A DNA stretch of 64,000 bases from Bartonella melophagi K-2C (GTDB taxonomy: Bacteria; Pseudomonadota; Alphaproteobacteria; Rhizobiales; Rhizobiaceae): NCBI RefSeq assembly GCF_000278255.1, contig NZ_JH725081.1:100484-164483 (forward strand). Direction: 5' to 3'. A program made the position numbers and the translations under genes. Shown here one piece after another: positions 38,890-48,554 of the stretch; within the stretch, counting starts at the first letter, position 1; each line of letters starts with the position of its first letter. The notes beneath the pieces are model-generated. The model did no database searches. It saw nothing but the letters and a program-made list of their open reading frames with translations, and was not told the origin of the DNA.

Positions 38890-39903
38890 ATGAACGCTGA
38901 AAGCAAAAAAAACAATAACGAAACTTATTCTAATGACGTCTTCTTGAATGGAGATGATACTGTCATTCCCTTTCAAGTTGAAGGACTTGACGTGCGTGGA
39001 CGTATTGTACAACTTGGAGAAGCTGTAAATTCTATTCTTACAAGTCATCAATATCCTGAACCTGTCTCTTATCTTTTGGCAGAAGCTTTGGTTTTAACCG
39101 TTTTGCTCGGAACATCACTCAAAATTAAAGGGAAATTTATTTTACAAACTCACTCTAATGGACCAGTAAATATGCTGGTGTGTGACTTTACTACTCCCTC
39201 TCAGCTGCGTGGTTACGCTCGCTTTGATGAAAAAAATTTAAAACAAGCAATAACCAATGGTCAAACATCTTCAGAAATGCTGCTTGGCAAAGGAACCTTG
39301 GCATTTACCATCGATCAAGGCTCCCATACGAAACGCTATCAAGGAATTGTCGCGTTAGATGGATCAAATCTACAAGAGGTTGCCTGTACTTATTTTGATC
39401 AATCAGAACAAATCTCCACAGATATCCGTTTGGCAGTCGCCATGTTAATTAATCATGATCACCAAGGAAAATTAACAAAAACCTGGCGAGCAGGGGGTAT
39501 TTTAACCCAACTTTTGCCTCAAGCATTACCCCATCATAAAACGCATATAGTACATAGACAAGTAAAAGAAACCAAAACTCATGCCCAACTTAAAGATCAA
39601 TGGCAAGAAGTTAAAGTACTCACTAAAACCATTGAAAATGAAGAACTTACAGCCCCTCAAATTGGTCCTAAACGGTTATTGTTTCGCCTTTTTCATGAAC
39701 AAGGCGTTACAGTTTTTAAAGCCTTTCCTATTGTGGCTCGATGTTCCTGCTCGCGTAAAAAAATTAAAACGATATTAGATAAATTTTCTACTGAAGAACG
39801 CGCTCAAATAGTCGAAAACCAACAAATTTCAGTCACATGTGAATTTTGTTCAACAGTCTATTATTTCAAACCACAAGAATTTTCTGAAACAGAACACGAA
39901 TGA
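38890..39903 (+). CDS. hslO: 33 kDa redox-regulated chaperone Hsp33
   Basis: Hsp33 is a holdase that is activated when its zinc-bound cysteines are oxidised. The 337-residue protein has the N-terminal core (LAEALVLTVLLGTSLKIKGKF, then LRGYARFDE and GKGTLAFTIDQG). The C-terminal redox switch is complete: CSC (RCSCSRKK) and, about 30 residues later, CEFC (TCEFCSTVYYF). The length is slightly above the usual 290-330. It follows the argF remnant in the conserved rhizobial order argD-argF-hslO. Loss of argF has not disrupted it, and its start lies about 60 bases after the last readable argF sequence. Confidence 0.95.
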   Translation: MNAESKKNNNETYSNDVFLNGDDTVIPFQVEGLDVRGRIVQLGEAVNSILTSHQYPEPVSYLLAEALVLTVLLGTSLKIKGKFILQTHSNGPVNMLVCDFTTPSQLRGYARFDEKNLKQAITNGQTSSEMLLGKGTLAFTIDQGSHTKRYQGIVALDGSNLQEVACTYFDQSEQISTDIRLAVAMLINHDHQGKLTKTWRAGGILTQLLPQALPHHKTHIVHRQVKETKTHAQLKDQWQEVKVLTKTIENEELTAPQIGPKRLLFRLFHEQGVTVFKAFPIVARCSCSRKKIKTILDKFSTEERAQIVENQQISVTCEFCSTVYYFKPQEFSETEHE

Positions 39904-39989
39904 CCTCTACTTATAACAAAGAAAAGCTGTTTCTTCTTAATTCAACAATAAACATGATTTGCACAATTTCGCTAAACACAGCATCATAA

Positions 39990-40574
39990 TTATTTCCCCT
40001 TACGTAAACTACGTAACCGGATATAAAGTGCGCCATTTCCACCATGCTGATGGGAAGCTTTCTCAAAAGCATGAATATAATACCTAAAAATTGGTGTTGA
40101 TAACCAATAAGGAACATACTGACATAGAACGCCATTACTTCCATGTGATTGGCCTTTTCCTGTAATCACTAAAACATAGCGCAATCCATGTTGTTGAGAT
40201 GATTGTAGAAATTTTTTTAAGAAAAAATAGGCTTCATCCTGTATAAAACCATGAAGATCAATATATGCTTCAATAGGATAATGACCCTTTGCAATTTTAC
40301 GATGTGTTGCATGATCGAAAAGATATATTTTTTCTGTTTGTTCTATCATCCCTCTACTATTTTTAACCATTGCTAATTGTTTTTGATGTTGTTGAGAAAA
40401 TGAAAGAACATGTTCTGCTTGCAGTTTCTTACGTTTAGTATTTCCAACATCTTCTCTTATCAAAGGAAAGCTTCTATCATGAAGTGGTATCGTAGTACGA
40501 CAAACCTTCTCCCACAAAAGGCTATCTTCTAACACCAATAACTTATGCCCCTCCTCCTCTTGACCTCTAGCCAT
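39990..40574 (-). CDS. Smr domain protein
   Basis: The 194-residue protein carries a C-terminal Smr domain, a small MutS-related nuclease-like fold. It shows the family motifs AYIDLHGFIQDEAYFFLKKFL near residues 102-122 (the LDLHG-type motif appears as IDLHG) and VLVITGKGQSHGSNGVL (the TGKGxHS/GxGxL motif) near 135-151. It ends with HAFEKASHQHGGNGALYIRLR. The N-terminal 95 residues are charged and weakly conserved (LLWEKVCRTTIPL). Smr proteins nick DNA or RNA; stand-alone rhizobial members are not well characterised. It lies 60 bases downstream of the Tim44-like gene. Rhizobial relatives usually have the lytic transglycosylase mltA between the two; it is absent here. Confidence 0.88.
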   Translation of the reverse strand: MARGQEEEGHKLLVLEDSLLWEKVCRTTIPLHDRSFPLIREDVGNTKRKKLQAEHVLSFSQQHQKQLAMVKNSRGMIEQTEKIYLFDHATHRKIAKGHYPIEAYIDLHGFIQDEAYFFLKKFLQSSQQHGLRYVLVITGKGQSHGSNGVLCQYVPYWLSTPIFRYYIHAFEKASHQHGGNGALYIRLRSLRKGK

Positions 40575-40634
40575 TTTGACCCTGCAATTTTCCTTGAATT
40601 CAATTTAAAAAACTCAAATAAACGAACAATCGTT

Positions 40635-41339
40635 TTAATCTCCATCTTCTGTCGCGAAAAGTTTCCAATTTGGGTCTTGTGATAAACTGTTGCGAACAAA
40701 AGTCCAAACATCTTTAATTTCTACAATAGCTTCAGGATCACCATCTATACATTCGTCTTGCTTATTATAAGTTACAGAAATAATTTCACTAACAATACGC
40801 ACAGTTAAAAACTCTTCACTTTTTTGCATTTCTGCTGCAACAAATTCAACTTTATTAATCCCAACAAAAGTAAACTCGACCTTCTCCTTCCTCTTTTCAC
40901 GCTGCTCAATCGCTGCACAAAAACTCTCAAAAACATTCTGAGAAAGCAACTTTTTAAGCTGATCACGATCGCCTTGCGCAAAAGCTATCATAATCATCTC
41001 ATAAGCAATTTGAACACCGTTGATAAAAAATTGAGGAGAAAAATTAGAATCAGCCTGACAGATAACCCGCAAACCATCATTCAATGCGCTCCCTTCTGGT
41101 GCAATTGCATCAATTTCGCTAAAATCTTTCTTTCGTGCGTTAGCCTGATGAGGAAACGAAAGACTATGATCGACTGTTTCTGTTTCAATCTGCTTTTTAG
41201 AACAACCAGAATAAGGATCAAAGGGAGGTCTTTCAAAACCAGTCCGCTTTCCTAATACATTACGCAGTTGCATAAAAACAACAACCATAATAACAAGAGC
41301 TATTACAAGTACAACGTCAAATTCCATGGGTGCTGTCAA
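40635..41339 (-). CDS. Tim44/TimA family membrane-anchored protein
   Basis: The 234-residue protein starts with a short N-terminal membrane segment (FDVVLVIALVIMVVVFMQL, about residues 7-25) followed by a charged linker. A Tim44-like domain follows from about residue 95 (FFINGVQIAYEMIMIAFAQGDRDQLKKLL, seen in its NGVQIAYEMIMIAF core, then FVGINKVEFVAAEM and IVEIKDVWTFVRN). It resembles the C-terminal domain of mitochondrial Tim44. Alphaproteobacterial members are thought to act in the inner membrane or periplasm, but the role is not established. An alternative start is the methionine at residue 5. It is divergent from fxsA, the usual rhizobial order. Confidence 0.88.
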   Translation of the reverse strand: MTAPMEFDVVLVIALVIMVVVFMQLRNVLGKRTGFERPPFDPYSGCSKKQIETETVDHSLSFPHQANARKKDFSEIDAIAPEGSALNDGLRVICQADSNFSPQFFINGVQIAYEMIMIAFAQGDRDQLKKLLSQNVFESFCAAIEQREKRKEKVEFTFVGINKVEFVAAEMQKSEEFLTVRIVSEIISVTYNKQDECIDGDPEAIVEIKDVWTFVRNSLSQDPNWKLFATEDGD

Positions 41340-41508
41340 TCTCCAAACTTAAAGTGATCTGCAATAAACATTGCAGTTAATATTATTTATCAATAAATAT
41401 ATAAATTAAATAAATCTACCATTCAAATAGTGTTTATGGTCTCTAATTTAAGTTGAAACGACACTATATAAGTTTTCCTATAAAAAATCTTGAGAAGGGA
41501 AGTTTCGT

Positions 41509-42006
41509 GTGACAAAATTCTATCATATAAAGCCTCACTTTTTTGTGGTTATTGTCCTTAGCGTTCTTTTTATCGAAATTGCCAGTTTTATTGTTATTGG
41601 GAATGAAATAGGAATTTTAGCAACTTTAAGCTTAATCCTTTTAACAATGATAATTGGAAGTATTTTATTACGTATTCAGGGTATTAGCCTTTTAAAAAAT
41701 ATACAACGAGAACTTATCCAAGGGACTATGTCAGAATATTATACAGCTGATGATGTTCTCATTATTATTGGTGCGATTTTACTTATTTTTCCTGGTTTTG
41801 TAAGCGATATTTTTGGAATATCACTCCTTATAAAACCTATACGTACGTTTGTCCGTTTCCTTTTTTTATCATTAAAAAATAAAATTAATGCTAAAACCAG
41901 TGCCAATACCCAAAATAAATCTGAAAAAATAATTGAGCTTAACGCAGAAGATTATCAAAGCTATAATATCAAAGAATCTCCTTGGCGTATAAATGATGAT
42001 CATTAA
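41509..42006 (+). CDS. fxsA: FxsA family membrane protein, GTG start
   Basis: FxsA is a small cytoplasmic membrane protein; in E. coli its overproduction relieves F-plasmid exclusion of phage T7. The 165-residue product has three to four hydrophobic segments in the first 115 residues (HFFVVIVLSVLFIEIASFIVI, ILATLSLILLTMIIGSILL, DDVLIIIGAILLIFPGFVSD). It includes the family motif LLIFPGFVSDIFGISLLI and a polar C-terminal tail. The start is GTG at 41509, with GAGAAGGGA eight bases upstream; no suitable ATG precedes the first hydrophobic segment. It precedes secB, as in other rhizobia. Confidence 0.9.
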   Translation: MTKFYHIKPHFFVVIVLSVLFIEIASFIVIGNEIGILATLSLILLTMIIGSILLRIQGISLLKNIQRELIQGTMSEYYTADDVLIIIGAILLIFPGFVSDIFGISLLIKPIRTFVRFLFLSLKNKINAKTSANTQNKSEKIIELNAEDYQSYNIKESPWRINDDH

Positions 42007-42140
42007 AATATAAAAAAGCGACAACAAACCAAAAAATAACAAAGACAAAAGAACGTTTCTTGTAACCTTGCACAAAGCATGGTAACCACTTTATTTTGAA
42101 ACCTGAAAAATATATGCATTCCATATGAAAGGTATTTAAT

Positions 42141-42617
42141 ATGGCCGAAGGTGAAATAAAAAATAAAAACGCAGGGCCAGTTTTTGCTGTATTGACTCAG
42201 TATTTAAAAGATTTTTCATTCGAAAATCCAAACGCCCCTCAGTCATTGCGTCCGCGAGAAAAAGCACCGCAAATTGATATTAACATAAATGTTGATGCCA
42301 ACCCAGCTGGTAATGATAATTATGATGTAACCTTATCACTTTCAGTCAAAGCCTTTGATGATGCTGAAATATTATTTCATGTAGAGTTGATTTATGGTGG
42401 CATTTTCCATATTAAAAATCTTCCACAAGAACACGTTATGCCATTGGTCTTTATTGAATGCCCCCGTCTTTTGTTTCCCTTTGCTCGGCAAATCATATCT
42501 GATGCCACTCACAATGGTGGTTTTCCGCCCTTGCGTATCGATCCTATCGATTTTACAGCTTTATTTCAAAAGCGCATTGCTGAAGAACAAAAAAACAACT
42601 CAACACAATCATCTTAA
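42141..42617 (+). CDS. secB: Protein-export chaperone SecB
   Basis: SecB is a tetrameric chaperone that keeps preproteins unfolded and hands them to SecA. The 158-residue protein has the family features [19 protein letters not shown], the [27 protein letters not shown] strand region (read in its VELIYGGIF core), and the [25 protein letters not shown] block that contacts SecA. It ends with an acidic/Gln-rich tail. The length is normal. It is convergent with maeB and downstream of fxsA. Confidence 0.97.
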   Translation: MAEGEIKNKNAGPVFAVLTQYLKDFSFENPNAPQSLRPREKAPQIDININVDANPAGNDNYDVTLSLSVKAFDDAEILFHVELIYGGIFHIKNLPQEHVMPLVFIECPRLLFPFARQIISDATHNGGFPPLRIDPIDFTALFQKRIAEEQKNNSTQSS

Positions 42618-42694
42618 AAAGAGTTTCAAAACAGATGCGATCTATTTTTGGTTTTTCAATATCAAAAAGATCTTAAAATTTCAGTTTTTTTCTC

Positions 42695-44995
42695 TCAAAT
42701 AATTTTTGCTGCATGATAAGCCGCCAGGGTTGCAATATTGACAATATTTGTGTCGTGTCCACTAAACGGCACAATTTGGACAGATTTTTTTAACCCAATT
42801 AAAATGGGACCAATAATAGTTGCTTGGCCAAGCTCTTGTAACATTTTACTTGCAATTGAAGATGAATGATATCCAGGCATAATCAAAATATTAGCAGGCT
42901 CTGTTAACTTCATAAAAGGATATTGCTGCATCAGTTTCGGATTGAGTGCTACATCGGCACTCATTTCTCCATCAAACTCAAAATCAACCTTACGTTCACA
43001 CAAAAGATTAACAGCATCCTGGATATGCTGAGTAATCTGCCCTTTCATATACCCAAAGGTAGAGAATGCTAAAAATGCTACCCGTGGCTGATATCCCAAT
43101 CCACGAACAAAAGAAGCAGTTTGTTCAGCTATGTCGGCAAGTTCTTCAGCGCTAGGATGTTCATAAATAGCTGTATCAGCAATAAACACAGTCCGCTCAC
43201 GACAAATAGCCATTGAGATACCAAGCAACCGTTCTTTTGGTTTCTCATCAATTACCCGGCGTATATCCATTAAAGCTGTTTCATAATTTCGTGTTACCCC
43301 TGTAATCATCACATCAGCATGGCCCAATGCTACCATACAAGCGGCAAAATAATTGCGATCATTATTAATGCGGCGATGACAGTCCCTCAACAACCAACCT
43401 TGGCGCTGCATTTTTTTATAAAGATAATCAGCATAAGCATCCGTATAATCGGATAGTTTAGCATTAACAATAGAAATACCTTCACGTTCAAGATCAATTC
43501 CAGCAACAGCAGCAGTACCTTTAATCTGTTCTTCACGACCAATCAAAATTGCTTTACCCAATTTTTGATGAACATAAGAAACAGCTGCGCGCATCACTTG
43601 TTCTTCTTCGCCTTCTGCAAAAACAATTTGTTTTGGCGCTTGACGAACACGATTGTAAACACCACGCATCGTGGATGCAATAGGATCGCGCCTAGCATTT
43701 AAATCACGCTCATAAGCCTCTAAATCATCAATATGCTTCCTTGCAACACCACTCTCCATTGCTGCTTTTGCCACTGCAATTGAAACAACTGTAAGCAAAC
43801 GTGGATCAAATGGAACGGGAATAATATAGTTTGGGCCAAATTTTAGCCGATTGCCATGGTAAGCTTCTGCAACGCTATCTGGCACATCCTCATGTGCTAA
43901 ACCAGCAATAGCTCTCGCTGCAGCAATCTTCATACTTTCATTAATAACTGTCGCACGCACATCAAGCGCCCCGCGAAATATATACGGGAAACAAAGAACA
44001 TTATTAATTTGATTGGGATAATCTGATCGACCTGTTGCTATAATAGCATCATCACGTACTTGCATAACCTCTTCAGGTGTAATTTCGGGATCGGGATTGG
44101 CCATAGCAAAAATGATCGGCCGTGGAGCCATTGACTTGACCATTCCACGGGTTAGTGCACCTTTAACTGAAACTCCGAAAAATATATCAGCCCCTTCCAT
44201 TGCTTCGGCAAGAGTACGTTTATCTGTTTTTGTAGCATGAGCAGACTTCCACTGATTCATCCCCTCTTCACGACCTTCATAGACAACGCCTTTAGTGTCA
44301 CATAATATAATATTTTCAGGCCGAAAACCCATTGCTTTGATGAGTTCAATACAAGCAATCCCCGCAGAACCAGCGCCATTGCAAATTAACCGCGTACTCT
44401 TCATATCACGCCCAGTTAAATGCAAAGCATTGAGAACACCAGCAGCTACGATAACTGCTGTTCCATGTTGATCATCATGAAAAACAGGAATGTTCATTAT
44501 CTCGCGCAAACAGCTTTCGATAATAAAGCAATCAGGTGCCTTAATATCTTCAAGATTAATGCCGCCAAAAGATGGCTCCAAATGACGCACTAGATTGATA
44601 AAACTTTCTGTATCGTTTGTGTCAATTTCTAAATCAATCGCATCGATATCTGAAAAACGCTTAAAGAGTACCGCTTTTCCTTCCATCACCGGTTTAGATG
44701 CCAGTGCCCCCAAATTCCCTAAACCTAAGATTGCCGTCCCATTTGATATAACAGCAACAAGATTGCCTTTTGCTGTATAATTATAAGCCAGTGCTGAATC
44801 GTGAGCGATTTCTTTAACCGGAACCGCTACACCTGGCGAATAAGCAAGTGCTAAATCACGCTGAGTTGCCATAGACTTTGTTGCAACAATTTCAAGCTTT
44901 CCCGGCCGACCACGACTATGAAAATCAAGAGCTTCTTGCTCGCTTGCACTATAAGCTTTTTTATGCGTTTTTTGACCCTGTTCATTTTTTTTCAT
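42695..44995 (-). CDS. maeB: NADP-dependent malic enzyme with phosphotransacetylase-like domain
   Basis: MaeB decarboxylates malate to pyruvate, producing NADPH. The 766-residue protein has two parts. The malic enzyme half (about 1-430) shows DLALAYSPGVAVP, FHDDQHGTAVIVAAGVLNAL (in its DDQHGTA core) and the dinucleotide fold CNGAGSAGIACIEL. The phosphotransacetylase-like half (about 445-766) starts at QIVFAEGEEEQVMRAA and ends with VNIATLAAYHAAKII. In rhizobial malic enzymes the C-terminal domain has no phosphotransacetylase activity but mediates acetyl-CoA regulation. All parts look intact. It is divergent from mutS, as in Brucella-type genomes. Confidence 0.96.
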   Translation of the reverse strand: MKKNEQGQKTHKKAYSASEQEALDFHSRGRPGKLEIVATKSMATQRDLALAYSPGVAVPVKEIAHDSALAYNYTAKGNLVAVISNGTAILGLGNLGALASKPVMEGKAVLFKRFSDIDAIDLEIDTNDTESFINLVRHLEPSFGGINLEDIKAPDCFIIESCLREIMNIPVFHDDQHGTAVIVAAGVLNALHLTGRDMKSTRLICNGAGSAGIACIELIKAMGFRPENIILCDTKGVVYEGREEGMNQWKSAHATKTDKRTLAEAMEGADIFFGVSVKGALTRGMVKSMAPRPIIFAMANPDPEITPEEVMQVRDDAIIATGRSDYPNQINNVLCFPYIFRGALDVRATVINESMKIAAARAIAGLAHEDVPDSVAEAYHGNRLKFGPNYIIPVPFDPRLLTVVSIAVAKAAMESGVARKHIDDLEAYERDLNARRDPIASTMRGVYNRVRQAPKQIVFAEGEEEQVMRAAVSYVHQKLGKAILIGREEQIKGTAAVAGIDLEREGISIVNAKLSDYTDAYADYLYKKMQRQGWLLRDCHRRINNDRNYFAACMVALGHADVMITGVTRNYETALMDIRRVIDEKPKERLLGISMAICRERTVFIADTAIYEHPSAEELADIAEQTASFVRGLGYQPRVAFLAFSTFGYMKGQITQHIQDAVNLLCERKVDFEFDGEMSADVALNPKLMQQYPFMKLTEPANILIMPGYHSSSIASKMLQELGQATIIGPILIGLKKSVQIVPFSGHDTNIVNIATLAAYHAAKII

Positions 44996-45207
44996 CTTAC
45001 TTATTTTTCTCCAAAAACAGTATATATTCTGCTTACTAACGAGTGCAATTATTTGATTTTAAAGTTTGATTCATATGCTAAAAATCGCTATGTTTTGATT
45101 AAATAGACAATTTACTATACGTTTCAATTTAGAGATAATGAAGATCTGCATTGAAGTAAATAAAAAAGGGCGTAAAAACCTATATCAAAGGAAATGGGCA
45201 CGTCAAA

Positions 45208-47934
45208 ATGACAGAAAAGACTGAATATAAAAATAATTTAATCCCACAGTCTGCAACTGCACATCAAGAACGCCTTACACCCATGATGGAGCAATATATA
45301 GAAATCAAAGCAGTCAATAGCGATTCTCTCCTTTTTTATCGTATGGGTGATTTTTATGAATTATTCTTCAATGATGCAATTGAAGCTTCCCAAGCTTTAG
45401 GAATCACTCTCACAACACGTGGCAAACATTTAGGCGAAGACATTCCCATGTGTGGTGTTCCTATTCATTCTGCAGATGATTATTTGCAAAAGCTTATCGC
45501 TTGTGGTTATCGTGTTGCTGTATGTGAACAAACAGAAGATCCTGCAGAAGCAAAAAAGCGCGGCTCAAAATCCGTTGTTCAGCGTAATGTCGTACGCCTT
45601 GTTACACCTGGAACCATAACAGAAGAAAAGCTTCTTGATCCAACGCGCGCAAATTATTTGATGACACTTGCTCGCACTAGAACCAATGATAGAAAAGAAT
45701 TTGCCCTTGCTTGGATTGATATTTCCACGGGCATATTTCGTGTTACACAAAGTCACCATGAAAAGCTTTTGACAGATATCATGTGCGTAGACCCACAAGA
45801 AGTGATCGTAGCCGACTCATTTTTCCATGATCCATCGCAAAAATCGCTCTTTAATGCTCTTGGTCGTATTGTCTCACCTCAACCACTTAGTCTTTTTGAT
45901 ACAATAACCGCCGAACATGATATTTGCAGTTATTTTAAACTATCAACTCTTGAAGGCATTGCAGACTATTCACCTGCAGAACTTTCAGCAATCGCAGCAG
46001 CCATCCGTTATATTGAAAAAACGCAAATCACTCATCGCCCCCCTCTTATGCGACCTGAGCGCCAAAATGAAAGTGCCACCCTTTTTATTGATGCAGCTAC
46101 TAGACTTAACCTTGAACTTATTCGCACCACATCTGGACAACGCGATGGAAGCTTACTAAAAACTATCGACCGTACTGTCACAGGAGGTGGTTCACGTCTT
46201 CTTGCTGAGCGCTTAATTTCCCCGCTTACTACTCCTGCAATCATTGATAAACGTCTTGATTCAATTGCCTTTTTTCTGAGCAATACTTCCCTTGCAAAAG
46301 CTATTCGTCTTATTTTGAAAGGAGGGGCAGATATGCCGCGTGCAGTTTCACGTTTAGCTCTTGGCCGAGGAGGACCACGTGATATAGCCACAATTCAGCG
46401 CGGTTTTGAAATTATTAATGAACTTAATCAGCTTCTGAGCAATGAATTGCCTCCTCAAGAAATAAATGATGTACGAGAAGTATTCTCACATTTACCCATT
46501 GCTTTGCATGTTCAATTAGAAAAAGCATTAGCTGATGATCTGCCTCTTCTTAAACGTGATGGTGGTTTTATTCGTCCTAATTATCATCAAGAATTAGATG
46601 AAACGCGCAGTTTACGTGACGAGTCCCGTCGTATCATTGCTGAACTTCAAGCACAATATGCTCAAGAAACAGATATAAAAACACTCAAGATTAAGCATAA
46701 TAACATTTTAGGGTATTTCATTGAAGTCACAAATTTACAAGCTTCAGCTCTCACAAATAACCCGCAATTAAAAGAACGTTTTATCCACCGGCAAACAATG
46801 GCAAGTGCTATGCGCTTTACCACAACAGAGCTTGTTGAACTTGAAAGCCGTATCGCTCATGCAGCAAACCACGCAATAACGCTTGAATTAGAAATCTTCG
46901 ATACACTTGTTAATGAAATTACCGCACACGTTGATTTCATTCGTAAAGCTTCTGAAGCGCTTGCTGTCTTAGATGTATCTGTTGCTTTAGCTCACTTAGC
47001 TGAAGAACAAGGATATTGTCGTCCCAAAATTGACGATTCGCTTACCTTTCAGATCACTGGAGGACGTCACCCCGTTGTAGAGCAAGCATTACGAAAACAA
47101 GCAACAGAATCATTTGTTGCTAATGATTGCGATCTCTCTACACAACAAGACCATCAATATGCAGCAATTTGGTTATTAACAGGCCCAAACATGGGAGGAA
47201 AATCAACCTTTTTACGACAAAATGCTCTCATTGCTATTATGGCACAAATGGGCTCTTTTGTTCCAGCTGCTTCAGCTCATATTGGTGTTGTTGACCGCTT
47301 GTTTAGTCGTGTTGGTGCTTCTGATGATCTTGCACGGGGGCGTTCAACTTTTATGATGGAAATGGTTGAAACAGCAACCATTCTCAATCACGCAAGTAAT
47401 CGTTCTCTCGTTATTCTTGATGAAATCGGGCGGGGAACATCAACCTTTGATGGCCTCTCAATTGCTTGGGCAGCGGTTGAATATCTTCATGAGGTAAACC
47501 ACTGTCGTGCCATCCTTGCCACACATTTTCATGAAATGACAGCACTGACTAAAAAACTTAATCGTCTTCATAATGTAACAATGAAAGTCAAAAATTGGAA
47601 TGGTGATGTGGTCTTTCTGCATGAAGTCACTAAAGGAGCTGCTGACCGATCCTATGGTGTACAGGTTGCAAAACTTGCAGGACTTCCCACAGCAGTTATC
47701 GCTCGTGCTACAGATGTTCTACAACAATTAGAAAAAGGTGAAATGAATGGAAAAGGAAACAAATTAATTGATGACTTACCACTATTTTCTCCTCAAATAA
47801 CATCGCCCACAACTGAAGAAACAGACAAATATTATGCAATTAAAGAAGCTTTAAATAATATCCATCCCGATGAATTATCACCTAAGGCTGCGTTAGAAGA
47901 GCTCTATCGCCTTAAGCAGCTGAATGCACAATGA
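45208..47934 (+). CDS. mutS: DNA mismatch repair protein MutS
   Basis: MutS recognises base mismatches and small loops and, with MutL, starts strand-directed repair. The 908-residue protein carries the mismatch-binding Phe-X-Glu motif in [17 protein letters not shown], read at GDFYELF near residue 50. The connector, lever and clamp domains follow. The ATPase has Walker [14 protein letters not shown] near residue 660, the STFMMEM switch, and Walker [18 protein letters not shown], then ATHFHEM. The extra residues compared with E. coli (853) are N-terminal and in the last 100 residues. It is intact, so the decaying genes here do not reflect loss of MutS. A long empty gap follows. Confidence 0.97.
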   Translation: MTEKTEYKNNLIPQSATAHQERLTPMMEQYIEIKAVNSDSLLFYRMGDFYELFFNDAIEASQALGITLTTRGKHLGEDIPMCGVPIHSADDYLQKLIACGYRVAVCEQTEDPAEAKKRGSKSVVQRNVVRLVTPGTITEEKLLDPTRANYLMTLARTRTNDRKEFALAWIDISTGIFRVTQSHHEKLLTDIMCVDPQEVIVADSFFHDPSQKSLFNALGRIVSPQPLSLFDTITAEHDICSYFKLSTLEGIADYSPAELSAIAAAIRYIEKTQITHRPPLMRPERQNESATLFIDAATRLNLELIRTTSGQRDGSLLKTIDRTVTGGGSRLLAERLISPLTTPAIIDKRLDSIAFFLSNTSLAKAIRLILKGGADMPRAVSRLALGRGGPRDIATIQRGFEIINELNQLLSNELPPQEINDVREVFSHLPIALHVQLEKALADDLPLLKRDGGFIRPNYHQELDETRSLRDESRRIIAELQAQYAQETDIKTLKIKHNNILGYFIEVTNLQASALTNNPQLKERFIHRQTMASAMRFTTTELVELESRIAHAANHAITLELEIFDTLVNEITAHVDFIRKASEALAVLDVSVALAHLAEEQGYCRPKIDDSLTFQITGGRHPVVEQALRKQATESFVANDCDLSTQQDHQYAAIWLLTGPNMGGKSTFLRQNALIAIMAQMGSFVPAASAHIGVVDRLFSRVGASDDLARGRSTFMMEMVETATILNHASNRSLVILDEIGRGTSTFDGLSIAWAAVEYLHEVNHCRAILATHFHEMTALTKKLNRLHNVTMKVKNWNGDVVFLHEVTKGAADRSYGVQVAKLAGLPTAVIARATDVLQQLEKGEMNGKGNKLIDDLPLFSPQITSPTTEETDKYYAIKEALNNIHPDELSPKAALEELYRLKQLNAQ

Positions 47935-48554
47935 ATTTTCTAATAAACTGTAGAAAGATTTCTTATCATTTACTTAGGCATATTTTTTAAAAAAGCTTTA
48001 TTTGGATTTAAATCCTTTTGATTTTTCTCCTTTTAGGATTCATAATTTTTTATTTGGAACGTTAAAATCTAACAAGTAAATTTTATTTTTCTGATTTTTC
48101 CTTACCAACAACATTAAGTGATTTAGTTATCAGTATTATGGTGCATCAGTTTCTTTGGTAAACACTTTTACCTTGTCAAGATAACCTTCAAATATACCAC
48201 TCTATTCATTCCCCATTTATGCTTATAACTCATTGTATTATTATTGCTTTTTGTTACAATCAGCAATAACTTATAGATTAAGTGTAAATTGATTTCATCC
48301 CTTAACTGCAGATCTTTTTTTTGGTATTTTAGTAGAGTTTATTTATAGTATTGTTTGGGATAACTCTTTGCTCTCTCTATGACTTAGAGAAACTACAGGA
48401 ATCAAAAATTACATCATTTACATTTTTTGATCCCTCTACACTTTAATCAAAATAGTTCATAACGATCCTCTTACCAATGAGTGATCAATCCGAAAAATTA
48501 TAAAAGTTTTGGTCAATTGCACTTATCTTCACTAAACTCAATTTTTTACTCAAA
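47935..48554. other. Intergenic region between mutS and ilvD, no gene seen
   Basis: These 620 AT-rich bases contain no convincing gene. A 12-base palindrome GGATTTAAATCC lies near 48014. A short minus-strand stretch ending at a stop at 48136 reads like protein for about 20 codons but has a stop just upstream. An imperfect inverted repeat ATCAAAAAT / ATTTTTTGAT near 48400-48435 could be an ilvD end signal. In other Rhizobiales mutS is often followed by glnD; no trace is visible. Confidence 0.5.

Noticed and set aside
39911-40144. 77-codon minus-strand frame at the end of the Smr gene
   Set aside because: It overlaps the well-supported Smr gene in another frame and has no family features.
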